Shown: positions 11,112-23,334 of the stretch, piece by piece | Position numbering within the stretch: position 1 is the stretch's first letter | Layout: every line of letters begins with the position of its first letter | Source of the DNA: Lactifluus volemus | Taxonomy: Eukaryota > Basidiomycota > Agaricomycetes > Russulales > Russulaceae | Assembly (NCBI GenBank): GCA_022376515.1 | Contig: WTXI01000004.1 | Span: 1,302,001-1,366,000, forward strand | Direction: 5' to 3' | DNA: 64,000 nucleotides | The notes under the pieces: model-generated | Databases searched by the model: none | What the model was told of the DNA's origin: nothing | What the model saw: only the letters and a program-made list of their open reading frames with translations | Translations under genes and position numbers: made by a program

Positions 11112-12445
11112 TCATACAAGATGCCACCAGATATTCTTTTGGAACACTCGGCATGGGGTGGCATGACATGGATAGAAAAGCACGATGCCAAAGAAGGACG
11201 TACTCCGATCGATGATATTCAGCTCGCCGCCATCGTCCTCCTCTTCTCCCTCTTGTTCATCGGGGTTCCACCGGTCCTGCGCAGAAAAGGTCGGGTTACT
11301 GGCACGGTCCACCGCGAGGTCAGCCAGCATCCGTGTCGTCGAATCTTCCTTCTGCTTCTGCAACGTCGCCTCACGCTGGGCGCGTACACGTGCAAGCTCG
11401 GGGAGATACTCTCTGCGCAGAAGGCATGGGTCAATCCAACAAGGAGAAAAGGCCACGAGTACAAACTTTTCGTATTCCTCGCGTGAAGCCTCTACGGCTT
11501 TGAAAAACTCGGCAACACCCTCACCAGTCATGCTGGATACGCCTACTGACTAGAAAAGTGAGATGGTAAAGTCGAAGCGAAAGGATGGGGACCAACGTTG
11601 AGATGCTTGTAAAACTCATCCAAGACGAGGCTCATGCTATTCATGAGACTGTTCATGTATGTTGGTGCGCCATCGTCATCCGTCGTGCTTTGGTGGGTTG
11701 CGAGGGCTTCTTGGAAGGTCTCAAAGTCTCGCATCCACTCGAGTGCAAAGGCGTGTGGCTGGACATCGATTTTGTTGAAGACGATGATGAACGGAAGCTT
11801 TGTCTTGTAGAGGATACTGGAGGAACTAAGCCAGAGACCAGGCATACAAACTAGGACAAATTTACCTGCATGCATAGAGCATATTTGACATGAAAGTGGC
11901 AGGGGCGACAGTACGTGGTGTATCAACAATATATGCGAGGACAGTTGGGAGTGCAGATGCGACGGCGTCTGTGATGATGGCTCCAGAAGCTGACCAGGTA
12001 AAGATTTCGATCTGACCGGGGGTGTCGACGATTATATAGCTGGGTATGAATGAGCCAGTTTGCTACTGTAGATAAAGAGAGATGGAAATGCACTCTACAC
12101 TCTCTGCGCGCTTCTCGACTAGATCGAGGACTTGATCAAACTTTGTGGTGAATAGATTGAGGGCGGTGAGGATACCACCGTTGGGCCCGAGATTGTACCT
12201 TTTATGGAGGGCCTCAGCGGGGAAAGGGTTGAGCAGAGTGGAGCGCACTGCTTCATGACCTGGTGATAGTCGACGGTATCTCGAATGTCGATGTTAGGCT
12301 CAAAGGGAAGATTGGTAACAGCTGGGTCGAGATTGAGGATGTAAGGAGCAGATTGTTGAGATAAATGAGCGTTTAATCTATTCACAAAGGAAGATTTTCC
12401 CGAGCCAGCCATGCCAATTGTGATGATACAAACTGGTTTCTTCAT
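11112..12445 (-). CDS. GPN1: GPN-loop GTPase 1 (Npa3/XAB1)
   Basis: Exons (minus strand) are 12445-12249, 12198-12094, 12039-11866, 11816-11593, 11545-11467 and 11412-11112, about 359 residues. This GTPase escorts RNA polymerase II assembly and nuclear import, with GPN2/GPN3 partners. Motifs in order: P-loop GMAGSGKSS near residue 11, the signature GPN loop in NLGPNGG (completed by splicing), [15 protein letters not shown], and [16 protein letters not shown] precedes a charged helical tail ending in an acidic run ([12 protein letters not shown]). The junction at 11593/11545 has an alternative (11597/11549) giving one residue fewer; I chose the one restoring Val-Val-Gly-Val. The last ~20 residues after NIIDR look unlike the family, so a further 3' intron (donor GTACGT near 11197) is possible. 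It is divergent from the FHA gene. Confidence 0.93.
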
Positions 12446-12562
12446 TGTGTGAATAGAGAGAGAGGGAGAGATCTAGAGGTGTGACCTAGTATGTGACTTG
12501 AATTTAAGACTCCGAGGGGTAGCGATAAAGGGGAGTAAAGGCCGACTGACCCTCTCTCAAAC
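12446..12562. promoter_or_regulatory. Shared divergent promoter, GPN1 / FHA gene
   Basis: Only 117 bases separate the GPN1 start codon (minus) from the FHA gene start codon (plus). Both promoters and 5' UTRs must fit here or overlap the genes. No clear TATA box is visible. Confidence 0.6.
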
Positions 12563-15077
12563 ATGGACGACGATATCCAGTTCCTCGGCATGGTCTCACC
12601 CGTCTCTCACAACAAGCCTTTCTCTCCTAATAATCACCTCTCTTTGCAGCCACCTGCAACAGGTCCGTCTCATTCTTCCTACTCTCACTCTACCACCGTC
12701 GGCACCGTCGCCGGTATCCTCACTTTTCCCCTCATAGGTATCATGCTTGTCGTCCCAAAGAACGGCGATGAACCAACTCAGACCCTTCGCTTCCTCAAGT
12801 CTCGCTCCCCCGTCATCCACATCGGTCGTGCTTCCTCGTCCCTCAATGACTCGGAAAAGGAAAAGTCTCCAGATAGTATCCACTTTCGCTGTCCCGTCAT
12901 AAGTCGCAGGCACGCAAAGCTCATGTTCTCTTCCGGTCATGTACGTCCTCTCCTCTCACTTATATGCGCCCTCCTCTCTGACCTCGCTCACACACATATT
13001 TCCATATACACAGGTTTACATCGTGGATCTCAATTCCCATCATGGCACCCACCTTCTTAGACGTGGCGATGTTTTCCCTCGCACTATCGTCCCTGATGTC
13101 CCGATCCCCCTTCAGGACGGCGACACTCTCACCTTTGGTAAGGCCGTCGGCAAGGAACCTTATTGCGTTTCCCCAATCACTGCCAATGTAATGCTCATCT
13201 ACGACACTGAGGCCGTCCTCAGTCCCCCAGTTTCCCAGCCAGTCATTTCTCTACTTGACTCACCCACCACTCCTACTACACCCATCAAGACCAAGCAACC
13301 CCCCGCGGCTCCGAATTCGTCCCTTTCTGGGCGCTACGGCCTCTTCGGCCCGCCATCACCGTCATCCCAGTCATCTCCCGCTTCCCTTTCCTCTGAAGAA
13401 GAAGAATTCTCCCAGAGTGACCCTGACATCGAGGAGGAAGACGTCGATGAAGACGATTACCTCGACCCACCGGAGGAGTATCCCAGCACCTCGTTCGGTG
13501 GCCACGCCCAAGCCCAGAGCGCGAGCGCTTGTTACGGCTCTCTGCCGTCTCTCCATGGCCTCGGCCTCCTCGCTTCGCGCCATGTGATCCACCACGCCCC
13601 TCATACACCTATTTCCACACACGCTCCTCACACGCATCTCACCATGAACATGAACTCTCAGATGGCTCAACCTCTCAACGTCGAACACAGGTCTACTTTC
13701 GACCGTTGGTTCTCTGCTCAGAGCCCGAGAGCCGCTCCCCAGGACCCTTGCAATATTAACCTCCAACCCGGCACTGATGGCCCGATGGACATTCCCCGGC
13801 CCATCTCTCCTCCTGTCGCCAACTTGTTGCAAGATGTCCCCGCAGATGTCATTGAGGAGGCCCTCGCCTCAGTCTCACAGACAGACGCACAAATCAATGC
13901 AAACCACGGAGAAACCCCCGTTATTATCGGGGCGTACCCCGGATCACCGTACCCCGGATCACCCGTTCGTAGCGCCGCCGTGTCACCCTGGGTGGGTTCG
14001 GAGGACGTGGAAGAGGAGCCCCAGCACGGCCTCGTGCCACAGCCGCCGCAGTTGCCGGTGGGACTAGCGAACCCTTCTCTCGCGGCCAAGGGGACCGCAC
14101 CCTCATCTGTCGTAGCAGAGGCCTCTGAGAGCTCCGAGCAGCTCGCTGAAGATGTCGCCTCGGACATTGATGCTGATGGAGAAGCGGATCTTGAAGCTTC
14201 ATCCACCGTTGCCAACGTTGGCACATCGAGTACGCTTGGGTCGGGTGCTCTGGTCGCATCTGCTGGGGTTCCAACAATAAACACGCGTGATCCGGCAGGG
14301 GTTGGCGCTAGTGCTAATCAAGCCATCAGTATTGACGCACGCCTCACCTCACTTGATGAGGCGCTGGTCAACCTCTGGGTGTGTCTTAACCATTTTTATT
14401 ATTATTATCATCAAATTTCACGTCTTGCTCAACCTCTTCCTCCTCCTCCTTTGGTGAAACAGGGCAACGTCCTGCGCATGCAGATTGCGCATCGCAAGAC
14501 GCAGAGTGACCACAAGATGCTCTCGGATCGCACCGACGCTCTCGCCGCTCGCGTTGACGCTGTGCAGGCGGATCTCCACGGTGTCATGCACGGCGACGAT
14601 CAAGTCGAGTCTCTGACGACTCGCGTGCAGGCAGCCGAGGATCTGCTCGTCGTGCTGCGAGGACGCCTATCGGCCGCGGAGGAAGCGCTCGCAGGGGCCA
14701 AGGCGAAGCAGGCGGAAGCGCTGGCACGATTGGAGGAGCTCGGAGTGGCAGCCGAGGCGACGGAGGCGGTCGTGATGGACGAGGTAAGTGGTCATACGCA
14801 CGCGCCCAGCGCGCCGTGCGCTCATACGGCACAGTCGGAAGTCGCTCCGACGACGACGACCCCCATGCGTAAGCGCAAGCGCATTGAAGAGGATGACGGC
14901 AATTTTGAAAGAGAAGAAGGGCAAGGGCAAGAAGAGCAAGGTGAAACCGCACGAGCACACCGCCCGAATGTTCAGGCCAGGAAGCGGGCTCGTCGTTGCG
15001 CACGCGCAGCTGTGCACACGTCAGCTGCTATCATTGTCGGTGCCGTAGCTGCATGGTCTGCCCTCGCGTTTGTATGA
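12563..15077 (+). CDS. FHA domain / coiled-coil / tail-anchor protein (SLMAP/Far10-like)
   Basis: Exons are 12563-12940, 13014-14378, 14463-14783 and 14835-15077, about 768 residues. The FHA domain spans roughly residues 62-175 with HIGR near 86-89, the SRRH motif near 114-117 and NSHHGTHL after intron 1. FHA domains bind phosphothreonine peptides. A long Ser/Pro/acidic linker follows, then an Ala/Leu/Glu-rich coiled coil (about residues 590-700), a basic stretch (MRKRKRIEED) and a C-terminal hydrophobic segment ending at the stop, typical of a tail anchor. This order matches SLMAP/Far9-Far10/PRO45, subunits of the STRIPAK complex at ER or nuclear membranes; the assignment is by architecture. 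Introns 2 and 3 are multiples of three without stops, so retention would not break the frame. An extra intron at 12663-12737 would remove an odd hydrophobic stretch and is plausible. Confidence 0.8.
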
Positions 15078-15900
15078 GCAAACGATACGATTAAGATAGA
15101 GAGAGAAGGTTTGTATATGAATCCCACACGACTGTTTTTCTAGTGGGTTGGGGATGTGGGAGAGAAAGTGTACTACTTTGCTTTTATAACCGCGCGCGTG
15201 TGCTGTGCCGTGGGTGGGAGATTAGAAAACCAAATTCCCCGAGACCGTGACCAAGAACGGGCGGGGCATTGGTCTCTCTTTCTCGATCCCTCCTAGGACC
15301 TTTTTTTTCGTCTCCTTTCGTTTCTTGCCTTTTAGTGGATGGGGGAGAGGTTTTATTGAAGCGCCAAGTCCCATGGAATTTGCTCTATGGCTTTTTCCGT
15401 ATGTATGTATTGTATGCAATTTACGGAGGGAAGATGAAAGACAACACAATGCGCGATCCAGCACCTCATCCATTAGTCACGGACGGGACAAACCTTCTCC
15501 CTCAACTTGAGTCCAAATTTCTTGCTCCGTTTTGCATCTATGAGGATTATACCTGTTACATACTGTACATTACAGAAGAGATCATTGATCTTGATAGATG
15601 TTCAATTTAGTGTGAAAAATGAAAAACACGACAACTATCTTGACAACTATACAAGTGGTGAGAACACTTATCCCTGATATCGAGACTCCCTCACTTAGCC
15701 CTTCTCAAGGAGGATCATTTTCTATAGTTTATATAATTTGATTTGTGTGCAAGAGACATGGAAGCCCTCACAACCCTGAAGAAATTTTAGCGTTCCAAGG
15801 ACCAGGCTATGGCAAAGCTATATGACCCCACTGCATTGATTATTAGAGGGGCATTCCCTCAATGTTGACTTTTGGGGTGGCAGGCGTTCAACTGTTGAAA
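15078..15900. other. Intergenic, no gene recognised
   Basis: This is the 3' flank of the FHA gene. It has short frames only, a T-rich run near 15300 and A/T-rich sequence near 15530-15750. Nothing else is recognised. Confidence 0.5.
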
Positions 15901-17160
15901 GGGGGTGCGAGAATCCGAGTTATGCTCACCGTCCTGTTATCGTTTTCTGAAGGGGTACAAGCTGGCCATGGGGGATGGATGGCGCCTCATTGCTGCCATG
16001 GCTTGTGGCTCCGCGAACTTGACCGTCAGAAGAAGAGGGTTAGCAGGGATGCTACCCCCATTAGCCCCCTGCACATACCTGTCGGGTGATGGCGGTCGTC
16101 GGGTCGCGGCGCGTCCGCAACGCAACGCAACGACCCCTCTCCGTCGAGTGCAGGACCGTGACTTCAATGCAGAGAGTGGCAAGGTCGGGAGCAGGTCCGG
16201 CCGGCTTTGGAGATGTGATACCACTCCCCGAGGAACAGGGGGACGGCCACACACGGGGCTGCCGGGAGCCAGGGCACAGGTGGGAAAGATTCGGAGTTGG
16301 GTGCCAGGAGAGGCATGGGACCGGCTTACCAGCCCAGGCGAGCTGCTATATAGCCTCGACGGTTTTACGGTCCTTGCGACTCACTTTGCATCCTTGTACG
16401 CCACGGTTCTCCCGCTTCACCTGGGCGTCCGCATCTTTCCGCGAGATGTTTGGCGTATGATCTTGACAATTGACACTAGCTCTTTTTTTTTTTCCCTTTT
16501 GGTCACGGAGCTGGGCACATCGGGCTGCGTAGAAGCGTTCCGCGTCCTCGATGAGTTTCAGTCTGAGGATGTCCCGTGGTTTCTTCTAGCACCCAGATAT
16601 TTACCTCTTTCTCGATGGTGGGGCAGATGTCATCATTGAGGATGTGGTCCATCACCCCAGCTCGGGAGTCGGGAGCGGTCCGTGGCCATGGGGATGGCCT
16701 TGAAGTCTTCTTCGGCTGTGGGCAGGGATTGAACAGTGGTCGCAGATCAACGGAGACTCCACAGTCGGGGGAAGAGGCGTTCGAGGTTCGTCTGGATCAG
16801 GCGGACTTCACCGTCTTCCGGTTTGAAAGGGGGTTTGTTCTCCGAGCACCCGCGGAGTTGCCGGTTCTTTGTGGACTGGACTCGTCCAGCATGGAGGATG
16901 CGGGCGGTCACGTCCGAGAGTGAGGCTGAAGGTTGAAGGGGATAGGATGGAGTGGGCGCGGAAGCACGCATCGACGGCGCTTGCTATGGAGTGGTAGCGA
17001 TCGGCGACAGAAAGATTTGGCTTTAAGCTCATCTACATTCGCAGCGTGGGAGAGTTGGGAGATTTCCGAAGATGCGAAGGACTCGGAGGTCCTCCTGCCA
17101 GTGATCGTCATAGTGTCAGGCGCGGGCAAGCTCAAAGTCGGAGCTTTTCGAGCGGGGTGA
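15901..17160 (-). pseudogene. Degenerate minus-strand coding sequence, origin unknown
   Basis: On the minus strand several adjoining frames read like pieces of one protein that shifts frame repeatedly. There is a Ser-rich start near 17135 (MSLPAPDTMTITG), then Pro-rich sequence around 16970, a piece with DHILNDDICPTIEKE near 16650, a charged helix with DAERFYAARCAQLRDQK near 16540, and AQVKRENRGVQGCK near 16420. No domain is recognised. A plus-strand frame at 15905-16639 overlaps and is likely a shadow. It may be a decayed transposon-borne or host gene. Confidence 0.3.
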
Positions 17161-17276
17161 ACACGGGGGTTGCCAAGAAGTCGTGAGAGGGACAGGCGCT
17201 AACTTCTAGCTACCGCTGCCACGTGGCACGTTGAAGTGCCCCAGTGTCGTGGTTGACCTGTTGTTATGTTAATCAA

Positions 17277-17344
17277 CCACTCGTCAGGATGGCCTTATTG
17301 GCCCTTGGAACCCCGCTGCAGAGATCAGCGCGGTATATATATAT
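17277..17344 (+). promoter_or_regulatory. P450-array promoter element plus TATA (copy at 17375)
   Basis: CACTCGTCAGGATGGCC is followed by TATATATATA at 17334-17344, about 30 bp before the pseudogene ATG. It is one of six related upstream elements in the array. Confidence 0.55.
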
Positions 17345-17374
17345 CCCGATGGGAATGCAAACGAATTCCCCAAT

Positions 17375-18476
17375 ATGCTTCTCCGAGTCCACCTCAGACT
17401 CACTGCGTATGCGTTGTTGGTCTTCGCCCGTACAGTGCTTCTCGTTGTTCTTAGGCGCAGATTCAGACAGCTCTGCCTCTGGAACATACCTGGGCCCTCA
17501 AACGCCTCTCTTGTCTGGGGTAATATCCCCATCTCGGAGACTACCCAAATTGTATATATTACTGATCACAGACGAAGGTCACTCTTGGTGCAAGTTCAAC
17601 CCCGATGCCTACCTAATTATCCAGAACGCTGATTGTCGCGGCAATAGACACAACATCTACTGCGCTTTCCCGCATTCCTCACCTCCTCACTCTTCACCCT
17701 GATTCTCAGGAAAGACGATTTGTCGTGAAACTCAACGTTTTTACGTCACCTCTCCGTTTTTCTGGTAGAGTGCTGAAATTTTGGCCAGTTGTCCCCAGTT
17801 CCGGGAGAATGAGGACGAATATGACCGCACATGACCTTGTGCCAACTAGGGTACTCAAGGAGAGAGCAGTACGTGTTGTGCTGCAAGTTTCTACTCCTGT
17901 CCATGGGGAAGGGTCAATGGGCGGTCGATCTTCATCCCTGAGGATACCTTCATGTTCACAATTGAATGCTGTTGCGGAAGCGAATGTCCAAGGTATATGC
18001 ACGGATACGTGTGTGATAAGAATGGACTCGCCCTTGTCGCTCCGTAACTAATAAGATTTGTCGGTGGTGGACAGAGGAACACGATGAACTGACCTTACAG
18101 AATGGCTCAGTCGTCATCCAGCAACTCATCCGCAGGCTCAGCATCTGGAAGGACGCTACGACATTCATTAGTGGGTGGCTCCGGTCGTGCATGTATGTTG
18201 CACAGACCACTCCCTGAATTGAGCCACCTAACGTAGTCACTTATAGCGGATTCAAGTTCTCGCAGCTCGAAATGAGAAAGCAAGTTGTCCCACAATAATT
18301 CGAGACGCTGTATCTCGCGAAACTGACTGTCGTTTGTTTGCAGAGGTTGTGCTATCTCAAATTATTCCTGTGCTCCGATTTTCGCCTTCAAAGGATGAGT
18401 TGGTTTTTGCGCGAAATCAAAGGATCGGCCAATTCGTTGACTCCTTCACTTCCTATCATTATCTCAAGAGCCATCA
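17375..18476 (+). pseudogene. Cytochrome P450 relic, copy 1 (internal deletions)
   Basis: Exon 1 is recognisable from ATG 17375 (membrane anchor, RRRFRQ, then LCLWNIPGPSNASLVWG) with its intron. After about 13 residues of exon 2 the sequence jumps straight to the I-helix region near 17625 (codons matching AATDTTSTALSR in another frame). It then jumps again to the ETLR region near 17715. Remnants of the redox-side exon (NVQGIC near 17985), the heme-loop region near 18160, FKFSQLEM near 18250 and the final exon (LSQIIPVLRFSPSKDE near 18355-18400) follow in order. Roughly half the gene is missing and frames are broken, so it cannot make a P450. Its exon order and flanks match the intact copies downstream. 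Confidence 0.88.
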
Positions 18477-18889
18477 TGAGGACTGCATGTGAATTTCGGC
18501 CGATAATGCGTTGGTGATACTGCCAGTGACCGGAAAAGGTGGGTTTTCCACCAAGTTACTAGTAATACGGGCCACTTTGTCACTGCGTTCAGAATCTGTT
18601 TTCTCTGATATTAATATGTCTATTATACGACAAAAAGTGCTGGCTTACTTGGGTCAAGGCTCCGACTACTAGTATACGATATACATCTTGTCTGATTCTA
18701 GGTATTTTTTATTTTTATTTGAATCCAGCTTATATAGTGTGGCATGATTACAAAAACAAAGACGTGCTCGGCTATGTAGACTATATGGGCCTGGGGTGGG
18801 CGGGGTTGGATGAGGGTTGGGGTCAGGACACAAGGTGAGTGTGGGGTGGGAAGGATAGGTGAAGGGTGGGGCGAAGGGTGTGAGTGGCT

Positions 18890-19130
18890 TAGCCATAGTC
18901 TTCTGGGGGGAAGGCTCTAACTTGTGGGTGAATGCATACCTGGGACTCCTCGATGAATTTGATGAGGGTTTCACCACCAAGGCAGGTGCCGAAGATGACG
19001 TGGGGGGAGAGGTCGGGAATCTTGGGAGTGATGGTTCACTCATGGGCCTCCTGAAAGAGGGGGCATGTGGTGATGGCGTGAAGAGCGGTTTGAAGGTCGT
19101 GCCCGCAGGGGCAGTCGTGATTCTAGGTAT
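18890..19130 (-). mobile_element. Non-LTR (LINE) retrotransposon 3' relic
   Basis: Read on the minus strand, the sequence encodes a zinc-knuckle-like CPCGHDLQTALHAITTCP, then an internal stop. A tail resembling the end of fungal LINE reverse-transcriptase ORFs follows: VIFGTCLGGETLIKFIEES with a following aromatic/Pro end. Only this 3' piece is seen. Assignment is by motif spacing (CxC...H...C) and the tail, so it is moderate. Confidence 0.5.
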
Positions 19131-19315
19131 ATCACGGCTCGGCTTGTCGTTCCAAAACTACCAGTGACAGCTCCCACGCTTTCAGCCATTTCCCGCTGCG
19201 CCATCGACCTGGTCTATCTCCGACAAGGCTTCTGTGCCAATAACCTGTTAATCGCGGTAATAGTACGCTTGCGTGTTCTGTGAAGAAGCTCGAAATTGGT
19301 GTACTAACCCCTCGT

Positions 19316-19370
19316 CAATTCGTCGGAGGTTGTATTTCCGTCGGGTGAACTCAATCATCGCGGTATATAA
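19316..19370 (+). promoter_or_regulatory. P450-array promoter element plus TATA (copy at 19424)
   Basis: CAATTCGTCGGAGGTTG at 19316-19332 is followed by TATATAA at 19364-19370, about 55 bp before the start codon. This is the most divergent form of the shared motif. Confidence 0.5.
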
Positions 19371-19423
19371 ACACTGGGGCCAATAGAGGGTCTATTCGAC
19401 ACGACAACCTACCCTGGGCCAAT

Positions 19424-21786
19424 ATGCTTCGTATTTTCTTTTCTTTTTCCCTGTACATGCTCGTAGCTATCCTTTTCACGGTCCTCTCTTTTGTGTTTCG
19501 GCGCAGGTTTAGACAGCGCCACCTCTGGAACATACCTGGGCCCCCAAATGCCTCTGTTGTCTCGGGTAATCTACGGTATCAGAGATGATCCAGTGTGTAT
19601 ACTGATCAAGGCAAAGGTCACATTCACCGAATGTTTAATCCTTATGCCTTTCCGTTTCACGAAGGGCTATACAAGAATTATGGCAGGGTGGCACGGATCT
19701 ATGGATTCTTTGGGGTATGTCTTGCCAACTAAAGTCTGCGAGAACTTTCAAGTATAATGTTCCACCATAATCGCGCGAGCAGGACATACAACTTGTCGTG
19801 TCGGACCCAAAGGCGTGTAATAATATCGTCGTCAAAGATCAAAACATCTTCGAGGAGACTGAGGCCTTCATTGAGTTTGTCTGCTACTCCTGAGCTTGCC
19901 GCTGATATGGGACTCTAACTCGAGTAGAGCACATATGCAAGTTTTTGGCCCGGCGCTCTTGTCTACATTGGGTACGCAGCTCTGTTTGTCGATCTGATGT
20001 ACTAATCAACAGTCTCAGGGGATCAACATCGTAAACAACGGAAACTGCTAAACCCCGTATTCAATGTCAAGCACATACGATACATGACCCCTATTTTCTA
20101 TGCAGTCACACGCCAGGTACGTTTCGAGCCTCACATCCACAGGACAGCACTGAGTAAACGCCCCTGCAGCTTCGAGAGAAGTTCAACTCAATGGTGTCGA
20201 ATGGCCCACAAGAGATCAATATCGCAGATTGGATGGGTAAGGTTGCACTCGAACTTATTGGGCAGGCCGGTTTTGGCTATTCGTTCGGTGCACTCGAAGG
20301 TAAAAACGACCGATTCCGCCATGCACTCAAGGAATATATGTGCGTATGAAGTTTGAACAGTGACTCGGACGTCGACCTAACCTTCCCGCAGCCCCACATC
20401 GTCTTCTCTTGCGGGGCCACGTACTTTTCTTCCTTATCTCCGCAGGATATTCCATCCAAAAGTTTTGAAGCTTATTGGACAATCTGTGCCATGGAGGAAC
20501 CTGAATCATATGATAAAACTCGCAGATGTTATGGGCGCTAGCGCGAGAAAGATTTACGAGACCAAGAAAAGGCTACTGAATTTGGGTGATGACTCGGATG
20601 CAACCACCAAGCAAGTAGGAGATGGCAAGGACATAATCAGTCTTCTAAGTGTGTGGATCTAGCTATGTTTCTCTGACTGCAGTCTGATGTGAAGCTGCTG
20701 AAGTGCAAGCCAATGCGACTGCATCTGAAGCAGATCGATTGAGTGAAGAAGAAGTACTCGCTCAAATCACGTACGCTGACATACGTCCCAAGATCGCCAA
20801 TTCTGACAAGCAGCATGTTTATTTAGAACACTGACCATCGCAGCAACGGACACAACTTCTTCCGCGCTTTCTCGCATTCTACACCTCCTTGCTCTTCACC
20901 CTGATGCTCAGGAAAAGCTTAGAGAAGAGCTGAAAGAAGCTTGTGAGGCCAATGAGGAGCTCCCCTACGATCAGCTTGTCTCTTTGCCACATCTGGAGGC
21001 AATTTGTCGCGAAACTCTACGCCTGTACGTCATTTTTCACTTCTCCATGGGTTCGGGACGAATGCTGAAATATAAGTCAGCTACCCCCCACTTTCCGGAG
21101 TAATGAGGAGGTACGTGAATACAAATGACGTATTGGGAAATAACATACTCATTGGTGGGAAAAAGTACACGAAGCGACGTTGTTTTACCACTTTCTACGC
21201 CTATCAAAGGTGTCGATGGGCGGTTGATTAAGGAGATCTTCATACCTGAAGATACGAACGTGTTCTTGCATATTTACAACTTGAACCGTGACACATTGAT
21301 TTGGGGAGAGGATGCAGCTGAGTGGAAACCAGAACGTTGGCTGGCACCACTTCCGAAAACTGTAACGGAAGCGAACATCCAAGGTATATACGCTAATACG
21401 TAAGTGATACGAGTGATATTTCCCCTGGCGATCAGGCACTAATGAACACCGCCAGTATGACATTCATTGGTGGTTCACGGTCTTGCATGTATGTTTTTAG
21501 ATGACTCACTGAATTGAATCAAGCTAACGCAGTCACGTACTGTATAGCGGATTGAAGTTCTCGCAGCTTGAGATGAGTGAGCAATATCAATGCGTATCTT
21601 TCAAATCTGACTCATGACTTTTGTTTGTTTTAAGAGGTTGTTCTATCTCAGATCGTTCCTGTGTTCCGATTTTCACCTTCGAAGGATGAGATAGTTTGGA
21701 GATTTGGTAATCTTTCTACCCCTTCAGTGCAGGGATCAGTCAAATCGTTCTCTCCTAAGCTTCCTATCGTCGTTTCCCGAGTCTAG
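19424..21786 (+). CDS. Cytochrome P450, array copy 2 (intact)
   Basis: I could splice a continuous frame of about 545 residues with the same 14-exon plan as the copy at 26441. A hydrophobic N-terminal anchor (residues 1-23) leads to RRRFRQ and a WNIPGPPN proline hinge. GDQHRKQRKLLNPVF is the C-helix region and DWMGKVALELIGQAG follows. The I-helix reads AATDTTS, then the K-helix ETLR, the KPERW motif and heme-ligand loop FIGGSRSCIG. The protein ends near PIVVSRV. Intron 7 needs an AAG acceptor to avoid a stop just downstream of the usual one. Expected to be an ER-bound monooxygenase using NADPH-P450 reductase; substrate and CYP family cannot be named from the sequence. Upstream lies a P450 relic and a LINE relic. 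Confidence 0.88.
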
Positions 21787-23334
21787 GTGCTGCATTGGTA
21801 CCGTGCCTGAATGTGAAGAAGTTCTTTATAGCGACTTTTATATAGGTTCTCTGTACTATGCATCAGCCCTTGTCGCTCATACTGTTTTTTTTAAAAGTCT
21901 GCATTTATATTCCGCAGTCGCATTTACTGTTGTTGGCAACCTCGGCCACATCCGAAATTCTCCGGGCCGCAAGTCCGCGGCGGGTGCCGCGATGAGCTTT
22001 TTCCGTGCCTGCTTTCCACTTAGTACCTGCAACAACCGTTGCTTAGGCTCATGAAAACGCCACCACAACCATCTTATAACTCCGAGTCGGAACTTGGAAT
22101 GTTCAGAAGAAAAGTGCTCAAAGATGGTGCCCACTGGCACATTGCACTCGTTAGACTGGGTATGGCGCACTGATGGTACCGTGACTCTCATCTCGATCCA
22201 TACGATGTTTCGGATGGCACCCTCTTTTGATCACTCATTTGATCACTTCGAATTTCTCATTTGGCTGCTGTTCAATCGCCAAGGTTTGACGGAAAGTGTC
22301 CAACACCAATCACTTCAAGTTGACATCCCCTATGTATTTCTCTGACAAAAGTCTGCTTTATACCGAGAGGAGAGAGAAAAATAGTTGCCACGATTGCCGG
22401 CCGTTGCCCTGTTTGGCGGGTCGTTTCATTCTGCTTTTGAGAAAGAGCTGGTCACTACTGAATTGACATAGCACCCGCAATTTGCTTCATCTGATCCTCC
22501 TGCGTCCTTCAGACTGTCAATGTCCCCCTTCACGCCAACGTCCGCTTTGAAGTCCCCGAGGCGCATGTTCTCAAATTACGTCACTTCGAAATCGACGTGA
22601 GGGCAGCCTCCCTTGCCTATCGCGGCAGTATCGCCGCTATCGGTCCTACCCAATTGTCCATAGTGACAAATCCGGGCGCTCTCCCCCTTCCCCCGGACGC
22701 GATGCGGTCAGCACGGCGTGCAAAGTCCACTCCAAGAAACCTTCTCTTTGAACGGCAGCAACTCAAAGTGGAAGTGGAGCACCGTAAGACGAAGTCGAAG
22801 CGTTTTCAATCGAGTTCTTCGCTAGCTGTCTTCCCGACCTCGGACCGAGGCATGTTGTCAGGATAACGATTTGGTCACTACTTATGCGTCATGCTCATGC
22901 AGTGCTGGTCCTTCGGATCGCTCCCCTCCGACAGACACTCGCTGTAAAGGGCCTCGCAGAAGCCGTCGTCGGTGTTCTTCCCATTCACCATACGAACATA
23001 CAAGCAAAGGAGAAGAGCGAAGCGTATATGTGCAATACGATGTTAATGACATTCAACCGTACTGCTCACGGCCCCACTACTGTGACTTTTCTAAGCAGAA
23101 CTCAGAACTCAGACTCGGATGTGCCAGCACCTGTACTTTCAATAGTTGCCGTGGCAGCCACGTGGCAAAACGACTTTGCTCGGGTCAGCACCCGGCCCGT
23201 GATGGAAGGCGGCGTTAAGCGACTTACCGTAGTTGCGTGGCCATGGCAAAACGACCGCGTCAATTGCTTCCGTGCCAAGTAAACTTACGGCAATGTACAA
23301 TTGTCTTGGAACCAGATCATTCATCACTCGTATG
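21787..23334. other. Intergenic within the P450 array, no gene recognised
   Basis: This lies between the second P450 and the next relic. Frames at 22597-23282 and on the minus strand have no domain or splice logic. It may be decayed repetitive DNA. Confidence 0.45.

Noticed and set aside
15905..16639. Plus-strand frame of 244 residues
   Set aside because: Composition is irregular, there is no domain, and minus-strand pieces in the same place look more protein-like.
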